Assembly (NCBI GenBank): GCA_001013295.1
Contig: LAZY01000006.1
Coordinates: 62,001 to 126,000, forward strand
Length of the DNA stretch: 64,000 bases
Source: Chryseobacterium indologenes
GTDB taxonomy: Bacteria; Bacteroidota; Bacteroidia; Flavobacteriales; Weeksellaceae
Direction of reading: 5' to 3'
Under the pieces are notes generated by a model. That model did not search any database. It was not told the origin of the DNA and saw nothing but the letters and a program-made list of their open reading frames with translations. This document shows, one piece after another, positions 1 through 9,333 of the stretch. The position numbers were made by a program, and so were the translations under genes. The first letter of the stretch is position 1, and each line of letters starts with the position of its first letter.

Positions 1-27
1 TGCTACTTTTCCTTCTAATATTCTCAT
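1..27 (-). CDS. 5' end of a probable 3-oxoacyl-ACP reductase (FabG-like), cut by the window edge
   Basis: Only nine codons are inside the window, reading leftward from an ATG at 27 and encoding MRILEGKVA. A short N-terminus of this form, ending in EGKVA just before the nucleotide-binding glycine motif, is typical of FabG and related short-chain dehydrogenases. A leftward TATCTTTG box at 122-129 could serve as its promoter. The family call rests on nine residues and is tentative; the sequence to the left would settle it. Confidence 0.4.
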
Positions 28-121
28 ATCTATTGATAATTATTTTCTTTATAACTCATTCAGCTTGTGAGAGCTGACTCATATAGTATCTATAATTCCC
101 CTCAGGAATTAAAACGGTTTG

Positions 122-129
122 CAAAGATA
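122..129 (-). promoter_or_regulatory. Bacteroidetes-type -7 promoter box (leftward)
   Basis: The minus strand reads TATCTTTG, a full match to the TAnnTTTG box used by the primary sigma factor of Bacteroidetes. It lies about 95 bases upstream of the partial gene at the left edge. I did not find a clear -33 element at the usual spacing. Confidence 0.45.
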
Positions 130-201
130 TTATAAATTGTTATTCAACACATTCAAATCATTAAAATACTGGACTTTTTTGATAAAATTCTTTGATTTTG
201 G

Positions 202-1713
202 TTAAAGCCGGACAGCATTATTTTTAAATCTTGTGAAATAAATAAAGTCGGTTTTTTTATTCTTATCCAATTTCAAAACTTCTTTCTGCCACAAAAACTG
301 ATCATAAACAATCTCCTTCAATAGTTCATTCTGAAAGTTAGAAACCCCGTACTTACCTTCTTTTTTTACAACAATTTCATTTTCAGCATTACCAAATGTG
401 ATTATATCTTCGTAAATAAACGGTACAATTTCCGTTCCTTTTCCGTCAAGAATACCATAAAAACCTTCTGAATTTTTGCAGACAAGCGGTTTTGAGTATT
501 CATTGAGAAAGCTGAAATAGTCAGCATCTTCATCTTTGATCAGGCTGATATTCCTGAGCTCTGTCATAGACTGATCTAATGCTGAAAATCTGTAATACTT
601 ACCCTCTTTCAAAACGATAAGACTTTCAGGATAAAAACCGATAATATTGATCCCTTCCCCTACAACATTCTTAAGGTCTTTATCCAGAAACTTCTCTTCA
701 TTTCCTTTTTTAAGGTAGATAAAATTTCTTCCGGAAATGCTAAAACTCCTGATATAATCATATTCCTGAGGACTAATAATATTCCCCTGCAGATCAATAA
801 TCCCGGATTTTTTTGATTTCTCATTGTAAGTACTGAAAAGATTTCCGAACAAAGGATTCAAATAGATAAAACTGTTGGGATAAAGTTGGCGGTCTTTCTT
901 ATTAAAAACCGTTGTTTTGTTATTTTTAGTCAGATAAATATATTCTTTCTTCCCAAAGTATTCCGGGGTGATCTCTTTGAAAACTTCATCAGCAATTATA
1001 TTCTCTTCAGCATCAATGAGACCGTATTTTCCGGTGGTTTTATTTTTGGTAATCAGATAAGGATAGGCATTGATGTCTACCACCTGTTTTGAAAACTTAT
1101 GCAGCGTCCGGCCGTCAATTCCTATAATTTCATATTGATTATCCTCATTAGTGATCAGTGCTCTACCCTCTTCAAAGCTGTAATATTCTTTAAATTCACG
1201 GTCGCTGATCTGTTTCCCGTTAAAATCATACAGAAACCATTTTTTATTTTTTAAAACAAAAAATCTGTTCTTTCCGGAAAACCTGATTTTATCTGAATAA
1301 GGAATGATTTCTTTCCCATTATAATCAAAAACTGCTTCATTTCCCTGTTTTGAAGCAATGATCCGTTCTTTACTCCACCATGGGGTGTCGAATTCCTGGT
1401 CATCCAAAGGAATCAGTTCGTTGCCTTTTTCATCAATAATCGCTGATTTTCTTTTGCTGCCAGTATCTGAATAAAGAATAAACCTGTTCTTAAAAGCGTG
1501 TAAAATGCTCCCTTTATAAGGAGATTCGAAGGTAATAGTGCCTAATGAATCTACAATTCCCTGTTTTTTAGAATCCGGATCATAGACCGTTCCATACCCT
1601 TCGGAATAAGAACTAACCTCCTTCCCTGTTTTTTTCGACAGGATAACCTTCATATATTGGTTAGTCTGTGCTACACAGGCTGTAGAACACAATACAAAAA
1701 TAAGTTTCTTCAA
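202..1713 (-). CDS. Secreted WG-repeat protein
   Basis: This 503-residue protein begins with a signal peptide (MKKLIFVLCSTACVAQ, cleavage probably after about residue 16). The rest consists of degenerate WG-type repeats of the form yGiiDxxGnxiiPxxYdxI. Clear copies include KYGLIDAEENIIADEVFKEI and FYGILDGKGTEIVPFIYEDI. WG repeats form beta-propeller-like scaffolds; their ligands are mostly unknown. It is probably periplasmic or exported, since no lipobox is visible. It is the last gene of a leftward group and ends 6 bases beyond the start region of rsmI's stop side, so co-transcription with rsmI is likely. No specific function can be assigned. Confidence 0.8.
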   Translation of the reverse strand: MKKLIFVLCSTACVAQTNQYMKVILSKKTGKEVSSYSEGYGTVYDPDSKKQGIVDSLGTITFESPYKGSILHAFKNRFILYSDTGSKRKSAIIDEKGNELIPLDDQEFDTPWWSKERIIASKQGNEAVFDYNGKEIIPYSDKIRFSGKNRFFVLKNKKWFLYDFNGKQISDREFKEYYSFEEGRALITNEDNQYEIIGIDGRTLHKFSKQVVDINAYPYLITKNKTTGKYGLIDAEENIIADEVFKEITPEYFGKKEYIYLTKNNKTTVFNKKDRQLYPNSFIYLNPLFGNLFSTYNEKSKKSGIIDLQGNIISPQEYDYIRSFSISGRNFIYLKKGNEEKFLDKDLKNVVGEGINIIGFYPESLIVLKEGKYYRFSALDQSMTELRNISLIKDEDADYFSFLNEYSKPLVCKNSEGFYGILDGKGTEIVPFIYEDIITFGNAENEIVVKKEGKYGVSNFQNELLKEIVYDQFLWQKEVLKLDKNKKTDFIYFTRFKNNAVRL

Positions 1714-1719
1714 TGAAAA

Positions 1720-2394
1720 TCAAATAGAATTGTTGACAATAAGAACGATTTCTCCTTTTAAAGTTTTGGTTTTAGAGAATTCAATTAATTCATTGATTGT
1801 TCCCCGTTTAGTTTCTTCAAATTTTTTGGAGATTTCACGACTTAGACTCACTTTGGTTTCTTCTCCAAAGAATTCTTTGATCTGTTCCAATGTCGTATTG
1901 ATCTTGTGAGGACTTTCGTAAAGAACGATAGTTTTTTTCTCCTCAGCAAGCTGCTTCAGCTTTGTCTGTCTTCCTTTTTTCTGTGGTAGAAATCCGGCAA
2001 ATAAAAATTCGTTATTTGGAAGTCCTGAAACCACGAGAGCCGGAATCAAAGCGGTTGCTCCCGGAAGGCATATCATTTCTACACCATTATCTGCTCCGGC
2101 TTTTGCCAGCAAATATCCGGGATCTGAAATACCCGGTGTTCCTGCATCGGTAATAATAGCGATATTCTGACCGTTCTTAAGGTCTGCAATTACTTTCTCC
2201 GTTGCCTGGTGTTCATTATGCAAATGATATGATTTTAAAGGCTTGGAGATTTCAAAATGTTTTAAAAGTATTCCGGAAGTTCTGGTGTCTTCACACAAAA
2301 TATAATCTACTTCTTTCAGGACGTTTACAGCCCTGAAGGTCATATCTTCCAGGTTCCCAACCGGTGTGGGAACAAAATATAGGATTCCGCTCAA
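1720..2394 (-). CDS. rsmI: 16S rRNA (cytidine(1402)-2'-O)-methyltransferase RsmI
   Basis: RsmI uses SAM to methylate the ribose of C1402 in 16S rRNA, a decoding-site residue. The 224-residue protein shows family signatures in order: the N-terminal VPTPVGNLEDMT, the CEDTRTSG segment, ITDAGTPGISDPGYLL and LPGATALIPALVVSGLP. It is shorter than the E. coli protein (about 286 residues), lacking much of the C-terminal extension, which is common in this phylum. Its start lies two bases after the stop of the upstream acidic-protein gene, so the two are probably translated from one transcript. Confidence 0.93.
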   Translation of the reverse strand: MSGILYFVPTPVGNLEDMTFRAVNVLKEVDYILCEDTRTSGILLKHFEISKPLKSYHLHNEHQATEKVIADLKNGQNIAIITDAGTPGISDPGYLLAKAGADNGVEMICLPGATALIPALVVSGLPNNEFLFAGFLPQKKGRQTKLKQLAEEKKTIVLYESPHKINTTLEQIKEFFGEETKVSLSREISKKFEETKRGTINELIEFSKTKTLKGEIVLIVNNSI

Positions 2395-2396
2395 AA

Positions 2397-3860
2397 TTAT
2401 AAAAATTTATTTTCCACCAATATCCAAAGTCTCTGGGCATATTCATCCACTTTATTCCATTTTCTTTCGTAATAAAGATCGCTCAGATATTCTTTAGCTT
2501 CTTCCAGGGTTCTGAAATGATTCAGCTGGGCAACGGTTTCATTCAGGTCTGCCTGGCTTCCGTCAAACAACATTTTAGAGAAAGCAATTCTGTCATTCAG
2601 ATCCAGTTTGAATTCCGGCTTCAGCTTTTCAGCTTCCATAAGATGAGTAGGAATATTTGATTTAAGGATACTGCCTGTATCTTCTTTCACAGGTTCAGGC
2701 TGTTCTTCTTTCTGCGGCGTTTCTCTTTCCAGAGGATCGTCATCAAAAAGTGATTGAACTGCTTTTAGTCCTTTGATATTGGCTAATTTTATTTTTCTCT
2801 CCTGATGATATTCGTCTAAGTTTTCAAAACTTTCATCAGAAGGATGTTGGTCTGTTTCTTCGGGAACAGGTTTGTCAATATCCATTATTTTCCTTCTGTC
2901 ATAGACTTCGGCAAGGATATTTTCTTCTTTTTTATCTTCTTCAGAATGGTCATTTTTAATCTCATTCAGAACGTGTTCCACATTAGATGTTTCTGTAGCC
3001 ATTTCCCCTTGCTCTATTGAGGTATGGGAAATAAACTCTACTTCATTTTCTTCAATCAGTATTTCATCATCCAGCATTTCGGTATCAAAAATACTTGGGA
3101 TGATTTCTTTGGCTGTATTTTCTTTTACCTCATTTACTGCTGCAAAATCAGTTTCTTTTTCTTTGGTTTCAGCAAGGTCATCATCATTGCTGTCTATTTC
3201 GTTCAGCTGATTATTGAAGATGGCTTCTTCTTCCGTAACTTCATCATTGAACATATCTTCGTTAATATCTTCATCTGAATCAGGAGTGGCATCGGCAAGA
3301 ATTTTTTCTTCATCCACAAAGCTTAAAATAGCCTCACGAGGTTCTTCATTTTCACTCAACTGGTTACTGAATGCAGTTTCCTCTTCATTGAGAGATGCTT
3401 CTCCCTGAACTGATTCAACTGGATTTTCCATATTGTTTTCTTCTACAAAGCTTACAATATTTTCATGGAATTCATTTTCAACAATTTCATTCAGCTGGTT
3501 GTTGAAGATAGCCTCTTCTTCTTCCGGCTCCTCTGCGAAATTTTCATGTTCATCAATTTCGTTCAGTTCATTATTAAAGATGGCTTCTTCTTCTGTAACC
3601 TCATTGCCGGAGTCATGATAGTCTCCTTCTCCGGAGGTAAAAGAAATATGCTGGTTTTCCATATGATGCGCCGGTTCATCCGCCACAAAATATTCAATAT
3701 TTTTTTCCAGCAGTTTCAAAAAAGAAATCCTGTTAGCAAGCTCATCTACAAGATCTTGCCTGGAAAGTAATTCGTCTACGTTATGTATTTTGTCCAGATT
3801 ATCAATGATATTCATGGATTCAAAAAAAATCTTTTCCTTTAAATCTTGGATATTCTGCAT
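2397..3860 (-). CDS. Acidic low-complexity protein with repeated EEAIFNNQLNEI motif
   Basis: I do not recognise a family for this 487-residue protein. It is very rich in Glu and Asp and has no signal peptide or membrane segment. The first 60 residues look helical. A motif close to EEEAIFNNQLNEI occurs near residues 91-102, 115-126, 160-170 (degenerate, ETAFSNQLSE) and 211-222, separated by disordered acidic linkers. The last 90 residues (from about FKLDLNDRIAFSKMLFDG) look folded and ordinary in composition. It is immediately upstream of rsmI and transcribed with it, divergent from tdk. A cytoplasmic scaffold or multivalent peptide-motif protein is a guess. Confidence 0.75.
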   Translation of the reverse strand: MQNIQDLKEKIFFESMNIIDNLDKIHNVDELLSRQDLVDELANRISFLKLLEKNIEYFVADEPAHHMENQHISFTSGEGDYHDSGNEVTEEEAIFNNELNEIDEHENFAEEPEEEEAIFNNQLNEIVENEFHENIVSFVEENNMENPVESVQGEASLNEEETAFSNQLSENEEPREAILSFVDEEKILADATPDSDEDINEDMFNDEVTEEEAIFNNQLNEIDSNDDDLAETKEKETDFAAVNEVKENTAKEIIPSIFDTEMLDDEILIEENEVEFISHTSIEQGEMATETSNVEHVLNEIKNDHSEEDKKEENILAEVYDRRKIMDIDKPVPEETDQHPSDESFENLDEYHQERKIKLANIKGLKAVQSLFDDDPLERETPQKEEQPEPVKEDTGSILKSNIPTHLMEAEKLKPEFKLDLNDRIAFSKMLFDGSQADLNETVAQLNHFRTLEEAKEYLSDLYYERKWNKVDEYAQRLWILVENKFL

Positions 3861-3884
3861 AATAAGATTCTTATTAAAATTGCT

Positions 3885-3892
3885 TACTTTTG
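3885..3892 (+). promoter_or_regulatory. -7 promoter box for tdk
   Basis: TACTTTTG matches the TAnnTTTG consensus and lies 29 bases before the tdk start codon, in the 61-base gap between the divergent acidic-protein gene and tdk. Confidence 0.55.
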
Positions 3893-3921
3893 ATGTTAAA
3901 AATATACGGCTAATTTAACAA

Positions 3922-4509
3922 ATGTTTTTAGAAAATACAATTAATCATTCCAAACAAAGTGGTTGGATGGAAGTGATTTGTGGCTCTATGTTTTCGGGAA
4001 AAACCGAGGAGCTGATCCGCAGATTACGAAGGGCAGAAATGGCAGGACAGAATGTAGAAATTTTTAAACCGAAACTGGATATCCGGTATTCTGAAGAGGA
4101 TGTCGTTTCTCATAATCAGAACAAAATCCGCAGTACTGCAGTAGATAATCCTAATGAAATTCTGCTGCTGGCTTCCAATTGTGATGTGGTAGGAATTGAT
4201 GAAGCCCAATTTTTCGACGAAAGCATTGTAGATATTGCCAATCATCTTGCCAACAGCGGTATCAGAGTCGTGATTGCCGGGTTGGATATGGATTTTTTAG
4301 GACGTCCTTTCGGGCCGATGCCCAATCTGATGGCTACAGCCGAATATGTTACAAAAGTGCATGCTATTTGCAAGAGAACAGGTAATCTAGCCAATTATTC
4401 TATGAGAACGTCTAAGGGAGACAATCTTGTAGAACTTGGTGAAACGGAAAGCTATGAAGCGGTAAGCCGCAGGGTTTTTATTGATGAAGTGCTTTTGAAA
4501 AGAAAATAA
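3922..4509 (+). CDS. tdk: Thymidine kinase (type II)
   Basis: Thymidine kinase phosphorylates thymidine with ATP for dTMP salvage in the cytoplasm. The 195-residue protein has the P-loop GSMFSGKTEELIRRLRR (about residues 21-37), the DEAQFF motif with the catalytic glutamate, and the nucleoside-binding lasso region ending in AICKRTGNLANYSMR. The usual zinc-ligand CxxC of type II kinases is reduced to a single Cys (AICKRTG), and no C-terminal Cys/His pair is seen, so the structural zinc site appears lost. I believe this is a lineage trait rather than damage. The gene has its own promoter box and stands alone before the murF-alr unit. Confidence 0.93.
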   Translation: MFLENTINHSKQSGWMEVICGSMFSGKTEELIRRLRRAEMAGQNVEIFKPKLDIRYSEEDVVSHNQNKIRSTAVDNPNEILLLASNCDVVGIDEAQFFDESIVDIANHLANSGIRVVIAGLDMDFLGRPFGPMPNLMATAEYVTKVHAICKRTGNLANYSMRTSKGDNLVELGETESYEAVSRRVFIDEVLLKRK

Positions 4510-4719
4510 ACGGCGAAAAGACTAAACAGTGAAATTACAAAAGGGTAAAATCGCTTGTTGCTTCAGCCATACATATATTTATTACTTAATATTAAATGAA
4601 AAGCGGAAAAGCTTTATTGTAAAATAGAAAAAAGAAGTGAGGTTATATAGTGACCTTTATCCTTTTTGCAGTTTTACCTTTTTGCAATTCCGCCTAAAAA
4701 TAAAGCAGAAAGGGTACCA

Positions 4720-7167
4720 ATGAACTACACAGTACAGCACATTGCAGAGATCACCAATGCACAGGTTATTGGAGACGGAAGTTTAATGATCAGAAATATA
4801 GCTTACGACAGCAGGATTATTTATTCTACAAAGAATACGGCATTTATTGCCATCAACACGCATAAGAATTCTGGTGAAAAATTTATTGAATCTGCAATTG
4901 ACAGAGGTATCAATGTCATCATTTCCGAGCATCACGATCCCGAATACCAAAATGTAACCTGGATCATAGTTGAGAATTCCGTTGAGTTTCTTCAAAAATT
5001 AGCCAAATATCATTTTGAAAATTCTCATTTAGAATCTATCGGAATCACAGGAAGTAATGGTAAAACCATTTTAAAAGAATGGCTTTACCAATGTCTGTGG
5101 AATGAATTTCCTACTGTAAAAAGTCCGAAAAGTTTCAACTCACAGATCGGTCTTCCCCTTTCTCTACTTCAAATCAACAGCTCACACAAGCTTGGAATTT
5201 TTGAAGTGGGAATTTCAAAGCCGGATGAAATGGAAAAACTGGAAAATATTTTCCATCCTCAAATTGGACTGCTTACCCACATCGGAACCGCTCATGCTGC
5301 CAACTTCTCTTCCGAAGAAGAACTGATTGATGAAAAAATTAAACTTTTCAAAGATTCGGAAGTCATCATATATAATGGTGACCATTCTTTGGTTGACGAA
5401 AAAATAAAAAAAATCTATTCGGAGAAAAAATTAATTTCTTACGGATTCAAAAAAGAGAACAACGTCTTCATCAAAAATAATATTTCCAAAGATGAAAACA
5501 TCATTGTTGAATATTTTGGTGAAGAAATCAGTTTTCCAGCCCATCAGAGAGACGAAGCGACATTAACCAATGCTATGGCGCTTATTACCGTCCTCAAGGA
5601 ACTGAACATCGAAAATAAAAAGATCGTCGAAAAAATCAACCTTTTAAAGGCCGTCGAAATGAGGCTTGAATCCATCGAAGGAATTAAAGGGAATATTATC
5701 ATCAACGATTCTTTCAATCTTGATCTGGATTCTTTAAAGACTGCCCTTCAGTTTCTGAACGAATACAACAAATCCGGAAAATCTTTAGTCCTTACAGATA
5801 TTGTAGGGGTCAATGCAAATTCAAAAGAATTGTATGAAGAAGTTTCCGACCTTGTGAACGAGCAGCATTTCGATTCAGTATTCCTGATTGGTGATGAAAT
5901 TTCAAAATTTAGTGAATTATTTAAATCTAAAACCTATACTTTCATTGATACTAAAGAGTTGATTGAAAGTAAATACCTTAGTGAAATAGAAAATCAGATC
6001 ATTCTTCTGAAAGGAGCCAGAAAATTTGAAATTGAAAAATTAAAAGATATTCTGGAACTCAGAAAACATGATACTGTTTTGGAAGTAAATCTCAATGCTA
6101 TTCTTCATAATATCAACTATCATAAGTCACTGCTGAAACCGGGTACCAAAATGATGGCTATGGTAAAAGCCAATGCTTATGGTCTGGGAAGTTATGAAGT
6201 TTCAGAATTTCTACAGCATCACCACATCGATTATCTTGGGGTGGCCTATGCTGATGAAGGGGTTGAACTTCGCAAAAAAGGAATCACGACCCCAATTATT
6301 GTAATGAATCCTGAACAGCATAGCTACCAGACTATCATTGAATATGACCTGGAGCCTGAAATTTACAGCTTCAGAGTGCTGGAACTGTTTTACGAAGCGG
6401 TACAGAAATCCGGATATGACAAAAAGTATCCCATCCATATCAAACTGGAAACCGGAATGCACCGTCTTGGTTTTAAAGATTTTGAACTGGATCAACTAAG
6501 CGACACTTTAAGCCAAAAAAACCTAAAGGTTCAGAGTCTGTTCAGTCATTTATCTTCTTCAGATATGCCGGAAGAAAAAGAATTTACCTTAAAGCAGTTT
6601 GAAGTTTTTGAAAAGAACTCCAGCTATCTGATAGAAAAACTGGGCTACACTCCTATCCGCCACATCCTGAATTCTTCGGGAATTACAAGCTATACCGATC
6701 ATCAGTATGATATGGTAAGAATCGGTATTGGGATGCTGGGTGAATCACCTGACAATGAAATTCAGAAACAACTACGGTCCGTGGTAAGTTTTAAAACCGT
6801 AATTTCACAAATATCTATGGTTGAAGGTGGAGAATCTGTTGGATATAGCAGACGCTATAAAGCAGATCATCTTACAAGGATCGCTACAGTTCCGGTAGGA
6901 TATGCAGACGGAATTCCAAGACTGATCGGAAATCAGGTTGGAAGTGTAGGGGTCAACAAAACCCTTGCTCCTATCGTTGGAAATATCTGTATGGATATGA
7001 TGATGATCAATGTAGACAATATTCCTAATGTAAAAGAAGGTGATACTGTAACGGTCTTCAACGCCAAGCCAAGTTTAAAAGAATTCGCAGGCTACTGCAA
7101 AACGATAACCTATGAAGTATTAACGTCCATTTCGCCTCGGGTGAAACGGATTTATATAAAAGATTAA
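4720..7167 (+). CDS. Bifunctional MurF-alanine racemase
   Basis: This 815-residue fusion joins two consecutive steps of peptidoglycan precursor supply. The N-terminal half is a MurF ligase, which adds D-Ala-D-Ala to UDP-MurNAc-tripeptide; its ATP loop is GITGSNGKT (residues 108-116). The C-terminal half is a PLP alanine racemase with VKANAYG (PLP lysine near 482), the catalytic tyrosine in GYSRRYKA (Y709) and the conserved VPVGYADG. I chose ATG 4720 (MNYTVQHIAEI) because it follows a purine-rich ribosome site and matches the MurF N-terminus; a TTG-initiated extension to 4666 looks unreal. Such fusions are common in Bacteroidetes. The next gene starts two bases after the stop. Confidence 0.93.
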   Translation: MNYTVQHIAEITNAQVIGDGSLMIRNIAYDSRIIYSTKNTAFIAINTHKNSGEKFIESAIDRGINVIISEHHDPEYQNVTWIIVENSVEFLQKLAKYHFENSHLESIGITGSNGKTILKEWLYQCLWNEFPTVKSPKSFNSQIGLPLSLLQINSSHKLGIFEVGISKPDEMEKLENIFHPQIGLLTHIGTAHAANFSSEEELIDEKIKLFKDSEVIIYNGDHSLVDEKIKKIYSEKKLISYGFKKENNVFIKNNISKDENIIVEYFGEEISFPAHQRDEATLTNAMALITVLKELNIENKKIVEKINLLKAVEMRLESIEGIKGNIIINDSFNLDLDSLKTALQFLNEYNKSGKSLVLTDIVGVNANSKELYEEVSDLVNEQHFDSVFLIGDEISKFSELFKSKTYTFIDTKELIESKYLSEIENQIILLKGARKFEIEKLKDILELRKHDTVLEVNLNAILHNINYHKSLLKPGTKMMAMVKANAYGLGSYEVSEFLQHHHIDYLGVAYADEGVELRKKGITTPIIVMNPEQHSYQTIIEYDLEPEIYSFRVLELFYEAVQKSGYDKKYPIHIKLETGMHRLGFKDFELDQLSDTLSQKNLKVQSLFSHLSSSDMPEEKEFTLKQFEVFEKNSSYLIEKLGYTPIRHILNSSGITSYTDHQYDMVRIGIGMLGESPDNEIQKQLRSVVSFKTVISQISMVEGGESVGYSRRYKADHLTRIATVPVGYADGIPRLIGNQVGSVGVNKTLAPIVGNICMDMMMINVDNIPNVKEGDTVTVFNAKPSLKEFAGYCKTITYEVLTSISPRVKRIYIKD

Positions 7168-7169
7168 CT

Positions 7170-9329
7170 ATGAGAAAACTCCTGATTCTTCTTTTCGTAT
7201 TCCAATTAGTATGGATTCAATCTCAGGTAAAAAAAAATCTGGTGATTCCGAAAAACCCCAAAATAGGACTGTCGCTTGCCGGTGGTGGTGCCAAAGGTTT
7301 TTCACATGTCGGAGTACTGAAAGTCTTAGATTCATTGGGAGTGAAAGTGGATTATATTTCAGGAACCAGTATGGGCGCCATCGTTGGTGGTCTGTATGCT
7401 TCCGGATACTCGGGCAAGGAAATAGAAAAAATTGTCATGGATACGGATTTCTATTCTCTTATTATGGATCCGAAGTCCAGACAGGAAGCCAGTTTTTTTA
7501 ATAAATCCGTAGATAAATACCTTTTATCTATTCCACTCAAAAACGGAAAAATTACACTTCCCTCTTCCATCAGTACAGGACAGAGAAATGTCTATCTTCT
7601 TAAAGAGCTTTTCAAAAATGTTTCGAATATTGAAGATTTCTCTAAACTACCTATTCCTTTTCTATGTGTTGCTACCAATCTGGAAAGCGGAAATATGGAA
7701 ATATTCGAAAAGGGTGATCTTGTACAGTCTATCATGGCTAGCTCTGCCTTTCCTTCTTTAATGGACCCTGTAAAAATTGGCGACAGTATTTATATCGACG
7801 GAGCAATGACGGTAAACTATCCTTCAAAGCCGTTAAAGGATAAAGGAATCGATATTGTCATTGGTGTGGACCTAAACCAGGATCTTTCCAAAAGAGAAGA
7901 TTTAAACAATATTATATCGATTCTGAACCAGGTTATTGATTTTGGAATAAAAAGAGATACCAGAAAACAATACAGGTATACAGACATTAATATCAAACCT
8001 AACCTTAAAGGCATGTCTGCTACAAGCTATGATGACAAGAAAAAAATACTGGACAGCGGCTATGTGGAGGGACTGAAATATTCACAGATCCTGGACCAAC
8101 TTCCAAAACGACCGTTTGACCGCCTCAGACAGCGTATCAATCCAATTTATTCCAACGTTTATAAGATTGATAGTATTTCTATTGAAGGTAGTAAAATTTA
8201 CGGTAAAAACTACACGCTAGGGAAAATGGGACTCCGTCTCCCCTCTTTACAAACGTATGGAAGCATCAATAAAATGATTGATAAACTGGTTGCCACCAAC
8301 AACTACCGTTTTATAAATTATGATATTGTCCAGGAGAATGATGCCAATTATCTGAAGCTTTACGTCACTGAAGATGATGCCCGCCATTTTTTAAAATTCG
8401 GTTTACATTATGATGAAGTTTTCAAGACGGGACTTCTTTTGAATTATTCTGCCAAAAGACTTTTATTCAAAAACTCAAACCTTTCTCTGGATGTTGTTGT
8501 AGGTGACAGATTAAGATATTATCTGAACTATTTTATTGATAACGGATATATCCCGGGATTCGGCCTTTATTCTTCAGGAATGAGCTTCGATATAAAGAAT
8601 GTAGACAATTATGTGGTAGATAGATGGGAATGGATCAGAAATGAAGCCTATATCCAGTCTATATGGAAGGATAAATTTGCCATTGGCGGTGGAATCAGTC
8701 ATGATTATTTCAAAGCGGAAAACAGCAATGGAGACAACAGACGATACAGCCGTTTCCTGAACCCTTACATCTTTATCAAAACCGACACTCAGGATGATAA
8801 GGAATTCCCTACCAAAGGGGTTTATTTTGCGGCAGAAGGAAAAGTAGTGGATCTTTTAAAGTCTGAAGTTGAGAAAAGAATCATTCAGATCAAGGCAGAT
8901 CTTAAGGTCAATATTCCTCTCGGAAAGCAGTTTACTTACCGTCTAAATCTCTTTGGAGGTATTACAATCGGGGATCATCTTCCTTCCTATTATCAATATA
9001 GACTGGGGGGAATTTTTGAACAGAACTTAATTAATTTTAAAAGCTTCGGAGGATTTTACTTCTCTCAGCTTTATACAAATAATGTCATATTAGCTTCAAA
9101 CGATATTCAGTTTAAGTTTAATAAAAACTATTTTATCAGTGGTAATTTTAGCTTTGCTAATCTGTCAAACGATATAAAGTTTGAAGATGCAGTTAAAGTA
9201 AATTATAGCTCACTGGGACTTACGGCGGGTTACAAATCTCCTTTCGGGCAGATTAAAGTCAACTTCAGCCACTCACTTAAAAATAACCAAAAAGGTATAT
9301 TCAGTGTTATTTTAGGACACTGGTTTTAA
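7170..9329 (+). CDS. Patatin-like phospholipase with C-terminal outer-membrane barrel
   Basis: The 719-residue protein starts with a signal peptide and then a patatin lipase domain. The oxyanion loop is GGGAKG (38-43), the nucleophile serine is in GTSMG (S67) and the catalytic aspartate is in DGA (D210). After about residue 330 a POTRA-like region (IDSISIEGSKIYGKNYTLGKMG) leads to a BamA/Omp85-like beta-barrel ending in W-F. This resembles the PlpD (type Vd) arrangement, with a lipase attached to a barrel in the outer membrane. It sits between murF-alr and ybeY with gaps of 2 and 4 bases, so it is part of a cell-envelope operon. The lipid substrate is unknown. Confidence 0.88.
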   Translation: MRKLLILLFVFQLVWIQSQVKKNLVIPKNPKIGLSLAGGGAKGFSHVGVLKVLDSLGVKVDYISGTSMGAIVGGLYASGYSGKEIEKIVMDTDFYSLIMDPKSRQEASFFNKSVDKYLLSIPLKNGKITLPSSISTGQRNVYLLKELFKNVSNIEDFSKLPIPFLCVATNLESGNMEIFEKGDLVQSIMASSAFPSLMDPVKIGDSIYIDGAMTVNYPSKPLKDKGIDIVIGVDLNQDLSKREDLNNIISILNQVIDFGIKRDTRKQYRYTDINIKPNLKGMSATSYDDKKKILDSGYVEGLKYSQILDQLPKRPFDRLRQRINPIYSNVYKIDSISIEGSKIYGKNYTLGKMGLRLPSLQTYGSINKMIDKLVATNNYRFINYDIVQENDANYLKLYVTEDDARHFLKFGLHYDEVFKTGLLLNYSAKRLLFKNSNLSLDVVVGDRLRYYLNYFIDNGYIPGFGLYSSGMSFDIKNVDNYVVDRWEWIRNEAYIQSIWKDKFAIGGGISHDYFKAENSNGDNRRYSRFLNPYIFIKTDTQDDKEFPTKGVYFAAEGKVVDLLKSEVEKRIIQIKADLKVNIPLGKQFTYRLNLFGGITIGDHLPSYYQYRLGGIFEQNLINFKSFGGFYFSQLYTNNVILASNDIQFKFNKNYFISGNFSFANLSNDIKFEDAVKVNYSSLGLTAGYKSPFGQIKVNFSHSLKNNQKGIFSVILGHWF

Positions 9330-9333
9330 AAAA

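Noticed and set aside
3024-3770. Several plus-strand frames with Phe- and Ser-rich translations opposite the acidic protein
   Set aside because: Phe/Ser-rich products are what the reverse complement of Glu/Asp-rich repeats gives; none has a ribosome site or a family match.
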